A stretch of 24,580 bases of DNA from UBA2100 sp964399345. GTDB taxonomy: Bacteria > Patescibacteriota > Minisyncoccia > Phycocordibacterales > UBA2100. The position numbers were made by a program, and so were the translations under genes. Below, piece by piece: positions 6,571 to 15,173 of the stretch. The stretch is from the NCBI GenBank assembly GCA_964399345.1, contig CAYNQE010000009.1, forward strand, positions 1-24,580, in the 5' to 3' direction. The notes beneath the pieces were generated by a model. It saw nothing but the letters and a program-made list of their open reading frames with translations, was not told the origin of the DNA and did no database searches. Positions within the stretch are counted from its first letter, which is position 1. Each line of letters starts with the position of its first letter.

Positions 6571-7289
6571 AATCCAAATAGTGATCTACTCGAACTTCCT
6601 TCTATTGTTAAATTAAGTCTACCCCTAGCGTCTTGAAGAAAGTTTTGAGAATGAGCTACTGACAGAGAAACATTTAATACTGATGGATCCTCCCCTTCTA
6701 CACGCATACTCAAAAAAGAAGGAGTACTTCCAATACCTGCAACCTCTTTGCCATTTAAGTTCCAAGAGTAGGAGAGGAATTCGTTATGTATGCTCTGTGT
6801 AGATAAGAAGTATGGAATGGCTTGGATTTGTGAGGAGTTAGAAAAGCTAATATTAGACTTAATAGATTTGTGGAACAAAGAACCCAACAGTGGGTCGGTC
6901 TCATAGAATACAATTTTTGGATCCCTAGTTTCAATTAACAAGGCAGAACTAGTGAATTCTATTCCTTCCGGGTCAGAAATTTTAACTTCCAATATATAAT
7001 CTCCTAAAAACCTTGGCCCAGATGTTATTAAAGATGACTTTCCAACACCAGAAAGGCTTCCAAGCACTACACCGTCCTTTACCCACTTATAAGAAAGGGA
7101 TTCTTCTGGGTAAAAACTATTTGAAACATAAGCCTCTGCATAAATAGTGCCGCCATCTGAATATAGTGAAGCGCCCTCATAAAAAGGAGGAGTGTATGTT
7201 TGGGTTTCCCACAATAAAGTAGCAGTTTGGGCATGAGAGACCAGTGGGGCCATTACAAAAAATAACCCTAGGTATAGGAAAGTACGCAT
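6567..7289 (-). CDS. Secreted protein with two Ig/PKD-like domains, T4SS locus
   Basis: The 240-residue product has a clear signal peptide (MRTFLYLGLFFVMAPLVSHAQ, cut near residue 20). Two similar beta-sandwich segments follow: one with LSYKWVKDGVVLGSLSGVG, the other with LSYSWNLNGKEVAGIGST. The shared pattern of Ser-Tyr-x-Trp, a polar turn, then a small-residue loop is typical of PKD/Ig-like folds, which act as adhesive or spacer modules on cell surfaces. The ATG at 7289 is chosen over a GTG at 7295, because a perfect TATAAT ends six bases before this ATG and the GTG would lie upstream of the predicted transcript start. The 3' end overlaps the propeller gene by four bases. The exact role is unknown. 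Confidence 0.65.
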   Translation of the reverse strand: MRTFLYLGLFFVMAPLVSHAQTATLLWETQTYTPPFYEGASLYSDGGTIYAEAYVSNSFYPEESLSYKWVKDGVVLGSLSGVGKSSLITSGPRFLGDYILEVKISDPEGIEFTSSALLIETRDPKIVFYETDPLLGSLFHKSIKSNISFSNSSQIQAIPYFLSTQSIHNEFLSYSWNLNGKEVAGIGSTPSFLSMRVEGEDPSVLNVSLSVAHSQNFLQDARGRLNLTIEGSSSRSLFGL

Positions 7290-7295
7290 AGTCAC

Positions 7296-7301
7296 ATTAT
7301 A
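7296..7301 (-). promoter_or_regulatory. -10 element inside the T4SS locus
   Basis: A perfect minus-strand TATAAT lies exactly 6 bases before the ATG at 7289, in the 28-base gap after the small membrane-protein gene. No convincing -35 is visible. It predicts leaderless transcription of the Ig and propeller genes apart from the ATPase part of the locus. Confidence 0.55.
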
Positions 7302-7317
7302 TAGCTATTTTGTAGAA

Positions 7318-7680
7318 TCACGCAGGAGATAGGTGTTGATTCCGCTGTTCTTCATTGTATTTTTTATCTTCTAATCTCACTTTTAAAATTATAAAAACGG
7401 TCATAATCGTAAAAATTGGAAACATATTTAATATAGGAATCATTTCAAGGAAAATTTTAAAGAAATTTGAAAAGAATCTTAAAGAGGTGTCCATAAAACC
7501 AACATTTAAGACTTTCAGCCACACCCAGAATACGATAGCGGTTATTATTGCAAACGCTACTGAAAGAAACCATCCTATTATAGGGATAAAAGTAAAAAAG
7601 AATTGGATAGCATCTACAAAAGCTGCTGTTGAGGTAATAGCCCAGGCGTGAAAGCCATTTATTCTATTTCTCTCCTGCAT
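7318..7680 (-). CDS. Small polytopic membrane protein of the T4SS locus
   Basis: This 120-residue protein has about three membrane helices: roughly 15-37, 38-60 (FLSVAFAIITAIVFWVWLKV) and 80-103 (IPILNMFPIFTIMTVFIILK). A charged C-terminal tail of some 17 residues follows. Hydrophobicity and position right after VirB4 suggest a small component of the secretion channel, but no named family is recognised. It overlaps the end of virB4 by 17 bases. AGAGGA lies four bases before the ATG, one of the few clear ribosome-binding sites in the window, which fits translational coupling inside the operon. Confidence 0.6.
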   Translation of the reverse strand: MQERNRINGFHAWAITSTAAFVDAIQFFFTFIPIIGWFLSVAFAIITAIVFWVWLKVLNVGFMDTSLRFFSNFFKIFLEMIPILNMFPIFTIMTVFIILKVRLEDKKYNEEQRNQHLSPA

Positions 7681-9496
7681 TTTCCTCTGTTTCTCCTAAC
7701 TCCGCCTTTGCTTTTTTGATTGACAAAATTTGTGAAGGATCAGAAGTAATAATTTGATCCTCTGTATAGCTAGCAATAACCTTTATTGCAACATGCTTAA
7801 GACCTGCAAAGAATATACCCTCCCCCACATCTGATTCTAGCAGTAGATACTTTTCTTCATCAGAGAGTTTAAATGTATCTTGAATTAAATCAATGGACGT
7901 TGGTGATTGCCTAAGGAGAATTTGTATAGAAGAGTTCGTTATCATGGCTTTTCCATAAGAGCTACTCAAGAAATCAGCGACATCTTGAGTTATTGTTGCA
8001 AGGCCAAGGAAATACTTACGTCCTCTTTTTGCAATTCCAAACAAGAAGGAAGCGGTGTCTTCTGACTTCATCATCCACCAAGCCTCATCAATAATTAGGA
8101 GTCTCTTCTTCAATTCTTTACGAACCATGTTCCATATGTAGTGTGTAATAAGATACATAGCAACAGGTTTTAGCTCATCTTCCATATCTCTAACACTAAA
8201 GACAATAAATTGCTTATTCATGTCTATGTTTGTGGGTCTGTTTATAAAACCAGACCAAGTACCTTGGGTGTATTTTGAAAGTCTTTGAACTAATGACTCC
8301 GAACCTTCCATTCCTTGTAACACAAGTTCAAAATCTGAAAGAAGTGGTGGTTCCAGTGTTGAAAAATCTGAAGTAGCCGTAATATCCTTAAGGGCATAAG
8401 TTTCAGTTATAGCTCTGTCTACTATTGCGTCCTCCTCAGGAGTTAATCCTCCGAACATAATTCGGAACAAACCAACCAAGGTAATTATGTTACTTCTCAA
8501 TACGTCTGCCGGACTTTCGTCTTCACGAGGAGTAGGAAGATCGAATGGATTAATATGATGTTGAGATGAGAGTGAGATATTAAAGTGCCTGCCGCCTGTT
8601 GTCTCTGCTAAATATTCATACTCCCGTTCAGGATCGATAACGATAACATCCGTATCAAACATTAGTGAACGCACTATCTCTAGCTTAGTCATATATGACT
8701 TACCTGCACCAGATTTTGCAAAAACAACCGAGTTGTAGTTTTCCAAAGAGAAGCGATCGAATAAAACTAAACTAGAGTTATGTCTGTTTATCCCATAGAG
8801 TATTCCCCTGTCAGAAGTAAGGTCAAAGGAAATAAATGGAAAGAGACTTGATAGTGGAGATGAATTTAGATTTGAGTGAACACCAAGTTCATCTTTTGCA
8901 ATTGGCATAACACTTCTAAATCCAGGCTCTTGTTGAAAGAGTGCCGGCTTTAGATAAACAAGGCGCGCTTCAAGAATTGAACGTATTTCCGATTCAGTTT
9001 TATCAATTTCTTCTCGGGAGTCACCGTAGATTGTTATGTACAAGCCCACCTTAAACATCTTTTCTTGAGCTTGTTGTAGTTGGTCACGCAAATATTCGAT
9101 ATCTGAGTACGCTGTATCAAGAACAGGGTCTCTAACCAATCCTTTTTTCTCCCTAATTCCAATCTGACTTTCAATTTCTGCTACTTTTTTCTGATACTTA
9201 CGTAGAACATCCGTCGTGTCCATTGGATGAACAAAGATTGAAACATCAAATACCTTGTCTAAGTTAACTATTGAAGAGAACCACCCTGTAGTTAAAAATC
9301 TTGGATATGAAATAACAAAAAACGTTCTAGCAATCTTTTCTCCTAGGTTAAGTGTTCTTGGTGTAATTTGTAACGCAGAAGGTGCAATAACGTCCTGAAG
9401 TTCCAACACTCCGTGTTGGTATATTTCTTTTGGAAGAATAGGAACTATCCCCTCGCTCTTATCCTCCTCCTTTTTTAAAAAATCTAGTATAGCCAT
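7664..9496 (-). CDS. virB4: VirB4/TraE-family T4SS ATPase
   Basis: This 610-residue protein is the cytoplasmic motor of the T4SS-like apparatus and hydrolyses ATP to drive assembly or transport. An N-terminal domain (about 30-200) contains the monoderm VirB4 motif QDVIAPSALQITPRTL and the segment ARTFFVISYPRFLTTGW. The RecA-like ATPase domain has Walker A AKSGAGKS at about 260-267, VIVIDPEREY at about 284-293, Walker B LLIIDEAWW at about 466-474 and the TQD segment near 503-505. The C-terminal tail is hydrophilic. It starts two bases after the stop of the preceding gene, which carries a second VirB4-N-like domain, and ends within the next gene. All catalytic motifs are intact, so it should be active. 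Confidence 0.92.
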   Translation of the reverse strand: MAILDFLKKEEDKSEGIVPILPKEIYQHGVLELQDVIAPSALQITPRTLNLGEKIARTFFVISYPRFLTTGWFSSIVNLDKVFDVSIFVHPMDTTDVLRKYQKKVAEIESQIGIREKKGLVRDPVLDTAYSDIEYLRDQLQQAQEKMFKVGLYITIYGDSREEIDKTESEIRSILEARLVYLKPALFQQEPGFRSVMPIAKDELGVHSNLNSSPLSSLFPFISFDLTSDRGILYGINRHNSSLVLFDRFSLENYNSVVFAKSGAGKSYMTKLEIVRSLMFDTDVIVIDPEREYEYLAETTGGRHFNISLSSQHHINPFDLPTPREDESPADVLRSNIITLVGLFRIMFGGLTPEEDAIVDRAITETYALKDITATSDFSTLEPPLLSDFELVLQGMEGSESLVQRLSKYTQGTWSGFINRPTNIDMNKQFIVFSVRDMEDELKPVAMYLITHYIWNMVRKELKKRLLIIDEAWWMMKSEDTASFLFGIAKRGRKYFLGLATITQDVADFLSSSYGKAMITNSSIQILLRQSPTSIDLIQDTFKLSDEEKYLLLESDVGEGIFFAGLKHVAIKVIASYTEDQIITSDPSQILSIKKAKAELGETEENAGEK

Positions 9497-9498
9497 AA

Positions 9499-10143
9499 TT
9501 ATTTTTTAACTAAATGCTCAGGAGCATCTTGCTCACCTGGGTTAAATATCTTGTATAGAAGCTCAATAATCTCTTCAGTATCTAATTGTGCCGTACGCAC
9601 ACCTGTTCTTATTAATCCTTGCTGAACAATTGAAATTCTTTGATCCAACTGAGATACATTTTCTTCAAAAGCGGCATCTTTAGAAGTGCTACTCTTAGAA
9701 GTTTTACTCCAAGGAAGTGAAATTCCCTTCTTCACATTAATAACTGAAGGAGAATACGGAACTACAACAAAGAAATGTTTGGTCATTATGTTGGCTCCTT
9801 CAACAAAGCTCTTGATAAATTCAATATATTCGCGAATCTGAATACGCATCAAGTCATCCATTGTTTTCTTGTACGCCTCTTCAAGAGTTTCTGTATATGG
9901 GCGGATATCTAATTCTCGTGATTGGATATGTATCTGCACCGAGAAATCTAGAGAGTTAAAGAAATTTTGAAATTGCATTATAAATGCGTTTTGCTCGTCT
10001 TCACTTTTAAGAGCGAAGTTTAAGGATGAGGCCATTAATACCGCTCTCAAACCTCCGTCTTTAAGTATTATTACCCCATCACGAACCTCTTTAATTGGAA
10101 CGAAGTCTTGAGATGATGCAGTTGTCGTTTTTGTTTCTGGCAT
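9499..10143 (-). CDS. TraC/VirB4 N-terminal-domain-like protein
   Basis: The 214-residue product contains FVPIKEVRDGVIILKDGGL and FNSLDFSVQIHIQSRELDI. These are typical of the stand-alone or N-terminal domain of VirB4/TraC-type conjugation ATPases, but there is no Walker A or B, so it cannot be an ATPase by itself. It probably partners the VirB4 encoded immediately downstream at the membrane. The ATG at 10143 follows the PrgI stop by one base. A longer frame from a TTG at 10173 would overlap PrgI by 29 bases and is not preferred. A polar, Ser/Thr-rich stretch (SKTSKSSTSKD) lies about two thirds along. Family membership is likely; the precise role is inferred. Confidence 0.7.
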   Translation of the reverse strand: MPETKTTTASSQDFVPIKEVRDGVIILKDGGLRAVLMASSLNFALKSEDEQNAFIMQFQNFFNSLDFSVQIHIQSRELDIRPYTETLEEAYKKTMDDLMRIQIREYIEFIKSFVEGANIMTKHFFVVVPYSPSVINVKKGISLPWSKTSKSSTSKDAAFEENVSQLDQRISIVQQGLIRTGVRTAQLDTEEIIELLYKIFNPGEQDAPEHLVKK

Positions 10144-10144
10144 A

Positions 10145-10579
10145 TTATTTTTGCGATTCCACAGCTTTATCAAAGTTCAGTTTTTCATTTATATCTAAGC
10201 TCCACGCTAGATCTTTAAGCTTGTTGTCAGACAAAGAAAGGGCTCCGCCCTGTGGAATTGGAGTTTCTGTGGGTGTTGTAACCTCTTTCTGCTTGTCTCT
10301 AAAGTTTGCATTCCATAGATAGAGCTTGGTATGTATAAAATACATAAATGCAGCCTCAACTGTAATAATCAAAGGTTTCTTGTTTACCTGTATAAAAGCG
10401 AGCGCCCCTGCCCCTCCAACAATAGCTAGTCCAATTGGTATGGCCAGGATACCAGGGAGCATGCGCCAAAGTAGGAAACTTAAACCCGCACCTCCTGCTA
10501 CGTATACAAACTGCTTTAGAGTTAGGGGTCCAAAGATCTTGTCTTCTACTTCGGTGAATTGTGGAACTTGAAATTGCAT
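10145..10579 (-). CDS. PrgI-family (VirB3-like) T4SS membrane protein
   Basis: This 144-residue product begins MQFQVPQFTEVEDKIFGPLT, the hallmark of PrgI-family proteins. Two membrane helices follow (about 24-42, VYVAGGAGLSFLLWRML, and 46-64, LAIPIGLAIVGGAGALAFIQV). The sequence VNKKPLIITVEAAF then leads into a cytoplasmic tail. PrgI proteins occupy the VirB3 position beside VirB4 in monoderm T4SS, anchoring the ATPase to the membrane. Gene order here (VirB6-like, PrgI, VirB4-N, VirB4) fits that role. An extended -10-like TGTTATCAT ends ten bases before the ATG, but this is weak. It ends one base before the next gene. Confidence 0.85.
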   Translation of the reverse strand: MQFQVPQFTEVEDKIFGPLTLKQFVYVAGGAGLSFLLWRMLPGILAIPIGLAIVGGAGALAFIQVNKKPLIITVEAAFMYFIHTKLYLWNANFRDKQKEVTTPTETPIPQGGALSLSDNKLKDLAWSLDINEKLNFDKAVESQK

Positions 10580-10605
10580 AACTTGGTTAATGATAACACG
10601 CGCTA

Positions 10606-11043
10606 CTAAATAGATTCTCGATAAGGATCCTCTTGGACCTCCTTTCTATCTGTACTACTCTCCCCTTGCTTGTAAGCTAAAGTATCAGATGGGTATGTTT
10701 TTTTCGACTCAGTTTTAGGATCCTCTGCTTTCATCAGCTCTCTTATAGGCTTGAATATTTCAACAGCGATGTCGTTTACAAGATTTCGGGCCAAATCTTT
10801 TTCAATACCAACTTCTTCGGCAATGTTTTTAACCATGCTCTCAGGCTCTTCAAGACCTAGAAGAGTTAGCATGATTTCGTTTTCAAGTAGCACCCATTGG
10901 TCAAGGTGAAGTTTGTGTTTTTCTGAAAGAGCGCGAAGCTTTTCTTCGACGCTAATGTCGGTTATGGCGCTCTGCACTTTTTTCGGTAATTCACCAAATT
11001 TTTCTGCCATTATTGAGTCTAAATTCATATCTTTTGAGACCAT
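10606..11043 (-). CDS. Uncharacterised helical protein of the T4SS locus
   Basis: The 145-residue product is soluble, acidic and predicted to be largely helical. A four-to-six-helix core spans residues 5-105 (SVEEKLRALSEKHKLHLDQW, then MVKNIAEEVGIEKDLARNLV). A disordered polar C-terminal tail rich in S, T, E and K ends DPYRESI. There is no signal peptide and no membrane segment, so it is probably cytoplasmic, perhaps an adaptor near the VirB6-like channel and VirB4. The ATG at 11043 lies three bases after the preceding stop; an internal ATG at 11028 is an alternative. No named family is recognised, and the job is inferred only from its place between the channel gene and PrgI. Confidence 0.6.
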   Translation of the reverse strand: MVSKDMNLDSIMAEKFGELPKKVQSAITDISVEEKLRALSEKHKLHLDQWVLLENEIMLTLLGLEEPESMVKNIAEEVGIEKDLARNLVNDIAVEIFKPIRELMKAEDPKTESKKTYPSDTLAYKQGESSTDRKEVQEDPYRESI

Positions 11044-11046
11044 ACG

Positions 11047-13170
11047 TTAATTGTTATCAGATCTTCTTATATATTCATCCATATTTGAAAGTTGCTTGTC
11101 TCGTTTGTCTTGAGCTTTTTCCTTCTCTGTCTTTTCGAGTTCCTTGGCTTGTTTTTTACCAATGCGTTCAGGGCGACTAGAGTCACGACCTGTTAAAGCA
11201 TCCATAAGGCGAGCCCCCCCACTCGTCTTAGAAGTTGCTCTGTAATTTGCTACATGAGACTGTTCTTTTGTAGGCGGTACATTATTTACTCGTATATTCC
11301 TCTCTGGAGCTATATCTTCTGGTACCACTCCGCCTACTTGTGCTCTCCTCATTACGTCTATAGCTTGTTCACGAGCATCGTCTATCCTACCGTCTTCTCG
11401 CGCTATGGTTGCAGCGTTTTCATCAGTCTGTTGGTCTTCTGTGGGGACATATTGATCTCCCTGCTCATTTCTAACAGGTGCTGTTGGAGGAGCTGAATTT
11501 GAGGAACCCCCTTCTTCTCCGATTGCCTTTATTGCATCTTTTACGTAAGCGGTTTCTCTTTTATCAATCCTGTCTATTTTTGCTTGGTAATTTGCCTCTC
11601 CAGCCCCAAGACTGATACCTTCCTTGTCTGCAACACTCTTAGCTGCTTTAGTGTTTCGAACATCAAACGAAGAGCCTGCTACTGCGCCTGAAGCTGCCAG
11701 CGTAGCTCGTGCGCCTAGGCGCCTTAAAACACTAGGACTACTGGCAGCTGCTCGTAAGCCAGGTCTTTGAGATATGTTGCGGGCTCCTCTACCCAAGGTA
11801 TTTCTTCCCAATCTACCTGCAAGGCCAACGGTAGTTGCTGTTCCAGCACGTAAGCTAGCAGAAAGCCCCTTCATACTCATATCTTGTACGAACTTCCCTC
11901 CAAAAGTGGCAAAACCACTTGCTACTTTAATAGAAGCGTAAAGGAGTCCGATAACAATCATCATTTGTAGCATGTATTTCATGGTCCCAAACTCCCCTCC
12001 TGCCAGGTCGCCTACCGACACACCTCCAAGAGTACCCCCGCCAAATTGACCCACTATTTGAACAGTAGCCCACAACATCATCATAAGAAGTGGTGCAAAA
12101 AGAGCATTTTTTAATAACTGACCCCACCATATACCCCACCACTTAGCACCGATACTCGGTACTAATTGTGCGGCAAATGCTAAGGAGGATGTAAACATAA
12201 GGACTATTAGCATAACCATCCTAATTATAAGAAGTAACATTCCATATATAAAGACTGCCGTTAGGACTGAATAGAGCAAGACTAAAGTAAATGTGTAAAA
12301 GAATTTTTTACCATAGTCATCCATCCCGAATATGGTCCCATACGCTCCACTAACTATATTTCCGTCCTTACTTAATTCGTCATAACCAAAAGCAGAAAGT
12401 CCTGTGGCTCTAAAAAATATGTCAGCGGTACTCACAGGTCCCCCTCCAGGGGCCTTAATTGCACTATTAAATTGAGAGGCGGTCCTATTTGAAATATCCA
12501 CAACAGCTTTAGTCAAGAACAAGCTAAAGTTAATAAGGAGAGCGACTATTAATATACGCACTCCCAGTTTTTTTAAACCGTACGTTTCTATATTTAACAT
12601 CACAGAAAACGCAACAAATACGTACATCGCAATCATTATTATGTTTGCAATATCACGGAAACCTCCCCATACAGTATCTATTCCGTCACTTATGCCACCT
12701 ACGCCTTCGACTCCATTAAAAGAAGTAGAAAATTCTAGAATGGTATAAGTTATTGCCATATCAAATCCGAATCCGGCAAGAGACATCATGCTCCCAACCA
12801 TGGTAACAATGGCCGTTAGAATTCCACTTATAACAGCGTTGAACGCACTCGCGAGTATGCCTGCTCCGTTAGCATCAGCAGCCACAAGGGAGGCAACTGT
12901 GGCCTTATCCGCGCTGGATACCCTCCCTAGAGAACACTCTGTTCCAGGAAACCCCGGTCCCGAAATTTGGTCACTCCTAAATTTGTTGCATTCTGCTTCT
13001 GTGGCCCGACAAACTTCTACGTTTTCTGGCGTTAAATAACAATATTCTGCTGCACCCACCACACTAACCCCACTACTCGAAATAGGAGTCAGGAAAATTA
13101 CTAAGCTTGAGAAAAGAACCAAGCTCAGTATCGCCACGTATTGAATCGGTGTTGTGGCGGACTTCCACAT
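11047..13170 (-). CDS. VirB6/TrbL-like polytopic T4SS channel protein
   Basis: This 707-residue protein has one N-terminal helix (about 9-30), a short outside loop with four cysteines (AEYCYLTPENVEVC, then TEAEC and GTEC), and about seven further hydrophobic segments up to residue 440. These include DIANIIMIAMYVFVAFSVM, ILIVALLINFSLFLTKAVV and AVFIYGMLLLIIRMVMLIVL. A soluble C-terminal region of about 270 residues follows; its first part is glycine-, alanine- and arginine-rich (RLGRNTLGRGARN) and its second part is charged and disordered. Topology and position fit the VirB6/TrbL inner-membrane channel. The ATG at 13170 lies five bases after the preceding stop. A TTG at 13197, within the upstream gene, would add nine residues and is less likely. 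Sequence families cannot be confirmed here. Confidence 0.7.
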   Translation of the reverse strand: MWKSATTPIQYVAILSLVLFSSLVIFLTPISSSGVSVVGAAEYCYLTPENVEVCRATEAECNKFRSDQISGPGFPGTECSLGRVSSADKATVASLVAADANGAGILASAFNAVISGILTAIVTMVGSMMSLAGFGFDMAITYTILEFSTSFNGVEGVGGISDGIDTVWGGFRDIANIIMIAMYVFVAFSVMLNIETYGLKKLGVRILIVALLINFSLFLTKAVVDISNRTASQFNSAIKAPGGGPVSTADIFFRATGLSAFGYDELSKDGNIVSGAYGTIFGMDDYGKKFFYTFTLVLLYSVLTAVFIYGMLLLIIRMVMLIVLMFTSSLAFAAQLVPSIGAKWWGIWWGQLLKNALFAPLLMMMLWATVQIVGQFGGGTLGGVSVGDLAGGEFGTMKYMLQMMIVIGLLYASIKVASGFATFGGKFVQDMSMKGLSASLRAGTATTVGLAGRLGRNTLGRGARNISQRPGLRAAASSPSVLRRLGARATLAASGAVAGSSFDVRNTKAAKSVADKEGISLGAGEANYQAKIDRIDKRETAYVKDAIKAIGEEGGSSNSAPPTAPVRNEQGDQYVPTEDQQTDENAATIAREDGRIDDAREQAIDVMRRAQVGGVVPEDIAPERNIRVNNVPPTKEQSHVANYRATSKTSGGARLMDALTGRDSSRPERIGKKQAKELEKTEKEKAQDKRDKQLSNMDEYIRRSDNN

Positions 13171-13175
13171 GTTTT

Positions 13176-15173
13176 TTAGATAGTGTAGTCTTCCCAATTA
13201 TCTGGGTCACACCAGCCTGCTTGCCAGGTTGTCCTTGTTGCCTCTAATGTCTGTTGCATAAGTGTTTCTAATTCTACAGCCTCACTTCTTGCCTCTCTTA
13301 AGTCAGTTGCAGAGTGTAGTACCCCACTTGAGATAAGACGGTCTAAGTGTTCTAGAATTGCTCTTTGTCCTGCCGCAGTAGTAGTAGATGCTAGCGCGTT
13401 ACCTAGTTGAGTTAACACATTTAATGCATTTGCAGCCTCAGATATTTTTTGACGTAACACATCCATATTAGATGCAATATTGGATGCAATGACCGCGGCA
13501 GAGTTTGTATTATTAGTTTCTATTGTTACAGATTCAACGTAACTACTTGCAGTTGCAGTAATTGTAATCGAAGGAGACGTTGTAGGCGTGGTTAATTCCA
13601 CTCCTGTAACAGAGGAAACCTTAACCACAGTAGCTGTTAATGGAGCAAGTACTCCTGATCCGGCTGGAAGCGATTCAACTGAGTTAATTACTATATTTCC
13701 ATCTTCTAGAGTAGAAAGATTTAGGCTAGCAACTTCCCAGCTTCCAGATGATGAAACAACTGCGTCTTCAGTTACGGTAACTCCGTTTAGTGATGCCGTT
13801 ACTTCAACAGTCGAGTTTGCATTTTGTACACGTCCTCGCACTCTTACGGAATCTGTTGAGGCGATACCTACATAGATAGCGTTTGCAGAAGTGGTTCTTG
13901 AAGTCTGTACAGGCACGTTACAAACTTCATTTGAGGAAGGACACACTCTTGATTCTATTCTTGCTACTAAGTCTCCTTCTGCCTTATCAAGTATTCCGTC
14001 CCAACACGTGTTTTCCCAGGTTTCTAACTGTCTTGAGGCGTTATTCAAAACTCCAGCTGCCTGTTGGCGAGCTTGAATGTACTCACTCTCGTTTGCAATC
14101 GTTGAGTTTATTATTGAAGCAGCACCTCCCACTAGATTTCCTTGAGCTCTATTTTTAGACCCTTCCACAAGGCGATTAATATAGGATGCTTGACCGCCAA
14201 AAGAAGTGGTTAGGCCAGAAAGTCCTTTTACATCGGTTAATATCTGAGTTCCAATATTGGACATCAGGGTGGTAATAATTTCATCCACCTCGTCAGCATT
14301 TTCAGTTTGCCTTAACCCTGTTCCAAATATTTGACTAAGTTGTTCTGCAATCAAGAATCCTGGAGTAACAACACGCCTTGAGGTTCTGGTCTGGCCGTTT
14401 CCAATGTCAGTAGTGGTAGTTTCTGTAAGGGAGCGTATTCCGTTATACGTTTTACTCCTTTCGTCCTCAATACTTCCAGCTATCTTTTCTTCATAAAGAA
14501 TACTCTTTGCAATTTCAAGTGCTCTTGTAGGACTACATTGAGGTTGGGATATAAATGAGGCAAATAGACGAAGGCCGCTTCCTTCCCTAATACTGTTTAA
14601 CTCAGCAGAAGAAAGTCCACACTGTAATCTTGATTCAGAATGACGTGTTCGTGCAGCGTAGTCCCTGGCTAGTGCTATCCGTACTTCGTTTTGGAATTCC
14701 GGATGAATCGCGCCTATCTCTGATCCACGAAGGAAAGAATCCACTACAGGATCTGCAATGCGAACGTTCTCCTCCCCTTGCGTTTTTGTTATGTAAATAG
14801 GGTTTCCATCAAAACCTTCGTTTGCGAATTTGGTGAACGATTCAATCATTTTTGAAATCAAACTTTCTCTTGTTGAGTTTGCAATCTTATCAAGAAGACA
14901 TTCTTTATACGTTAAAAGCTTAACTTGATCAAAAGTGGCGGATGCAAAAACGGGAACGTGCGCACCGCTTGGGCCTTGTGCTCCAACTGAACCATAGGCT
15001 GCCCCTTCGCATCCGTAGATTCCGTTGCTTGAGAAGCCTGAGCTTGACGAATCCCCTGTCAGCTCTTCTACCGCTTCAAACACAAGTTCAACAGTTGTTT
15101 GAGCTTCTGCTACGCCAGTATTAACAGACAGTGCCATTACTAGTCCGATTGTTAGATATAAAAATTTGTTCAT
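13176..15173 (-). CDS. Large secreted protein with Ig-like domain, T4SS locus
   Basis: The 665-residue product has a signal peptide (about 1-24, ending GVAEAQ). A mostly helical, cysteine-containing region follows to about residue 415 (YGCEGAA, KECLLDK, LQCGLSS, QPQCSPT, ENTCWDG). A bacterial Ig-like domain occupies about 430-520 (SVRVRGRVQNANSTVEVTAS, then SSSGSWEVASLNLSTLEDGN). A Ser/Thr-rich strand region comes next, and a coiled C-terminal segment ends AGWCDPDNWEDYTI. It is likely an extracytoplasmic part of the apparatus or an adhesin. Its ATG overlaps the preceding stop (ATGA), so it is coupled to the Ca-loop protein. No catalytic motif is seen. Such large secreted proteins next to VirB6-like genes are common in CPR T4SS-like loci (general knowledge), but their function is not established. 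Confidence 0.65.
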   Translation of the reverse strand: MNKFLYLTIGLVMALSVNTGVAEAQTTVELVFEAVEELTGDSSSSGFSSNGIYGCEGAAYGSVGAQGPSGAHVPVFASATFDQVKLLTYKECLLDKIANSTRESLISKMIESFTKFANEGFDGNPIYITKTQGEENVRIADPVVDSFLRGSEIGAIHPEFQNEVRIALARDYAARTRHSESRLQCGLSSAELNSIREGSGLRLFASFISQPQCSPTRALEIAKSILYEEKIAGSIEDERSKTYNGIRSLTETTTTDIGNGQTRTSRRVVTPGFLIAEQLSQIFGTGLRQTENADEVDEIITTLMSNIGTQILTDVKGLSGLTTSFGGQASYINRLVEGSKNRAQGNLVGGAASIINSTIANESEYIQARQQAAGVLNNASRQLETWENTCWDGILDKAEGDLVARIESRVCPSSNEVCNVPVQTSRTTSANAIYVGIASTDSVRVRGRVQNANSTVEVTASLNGVTVTEDAVVSSSGSWEVASLNLSTLEDGNIVINSVESLPAGSGVLAPLTATVVKVSSVTGVELTTPTTSPSITITATASSYVESVTIETNNTNSAAVIASNIASNMDVLRQKISEAANALNVLTQLGNALASTTTAAGQRAILEHLDRLISSGVLHSATDLREARSEAVELETLMQQTLEATRTTWQAGWCDPDNWEDYTI

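Noticed and set aside
13170..13197. TTG start at 13197 for the VirB6-like gene
   Set aside because: It overlaps the upstream gene by 22 bases; an ATG five bases after the upstream stop (13170) is simpler.
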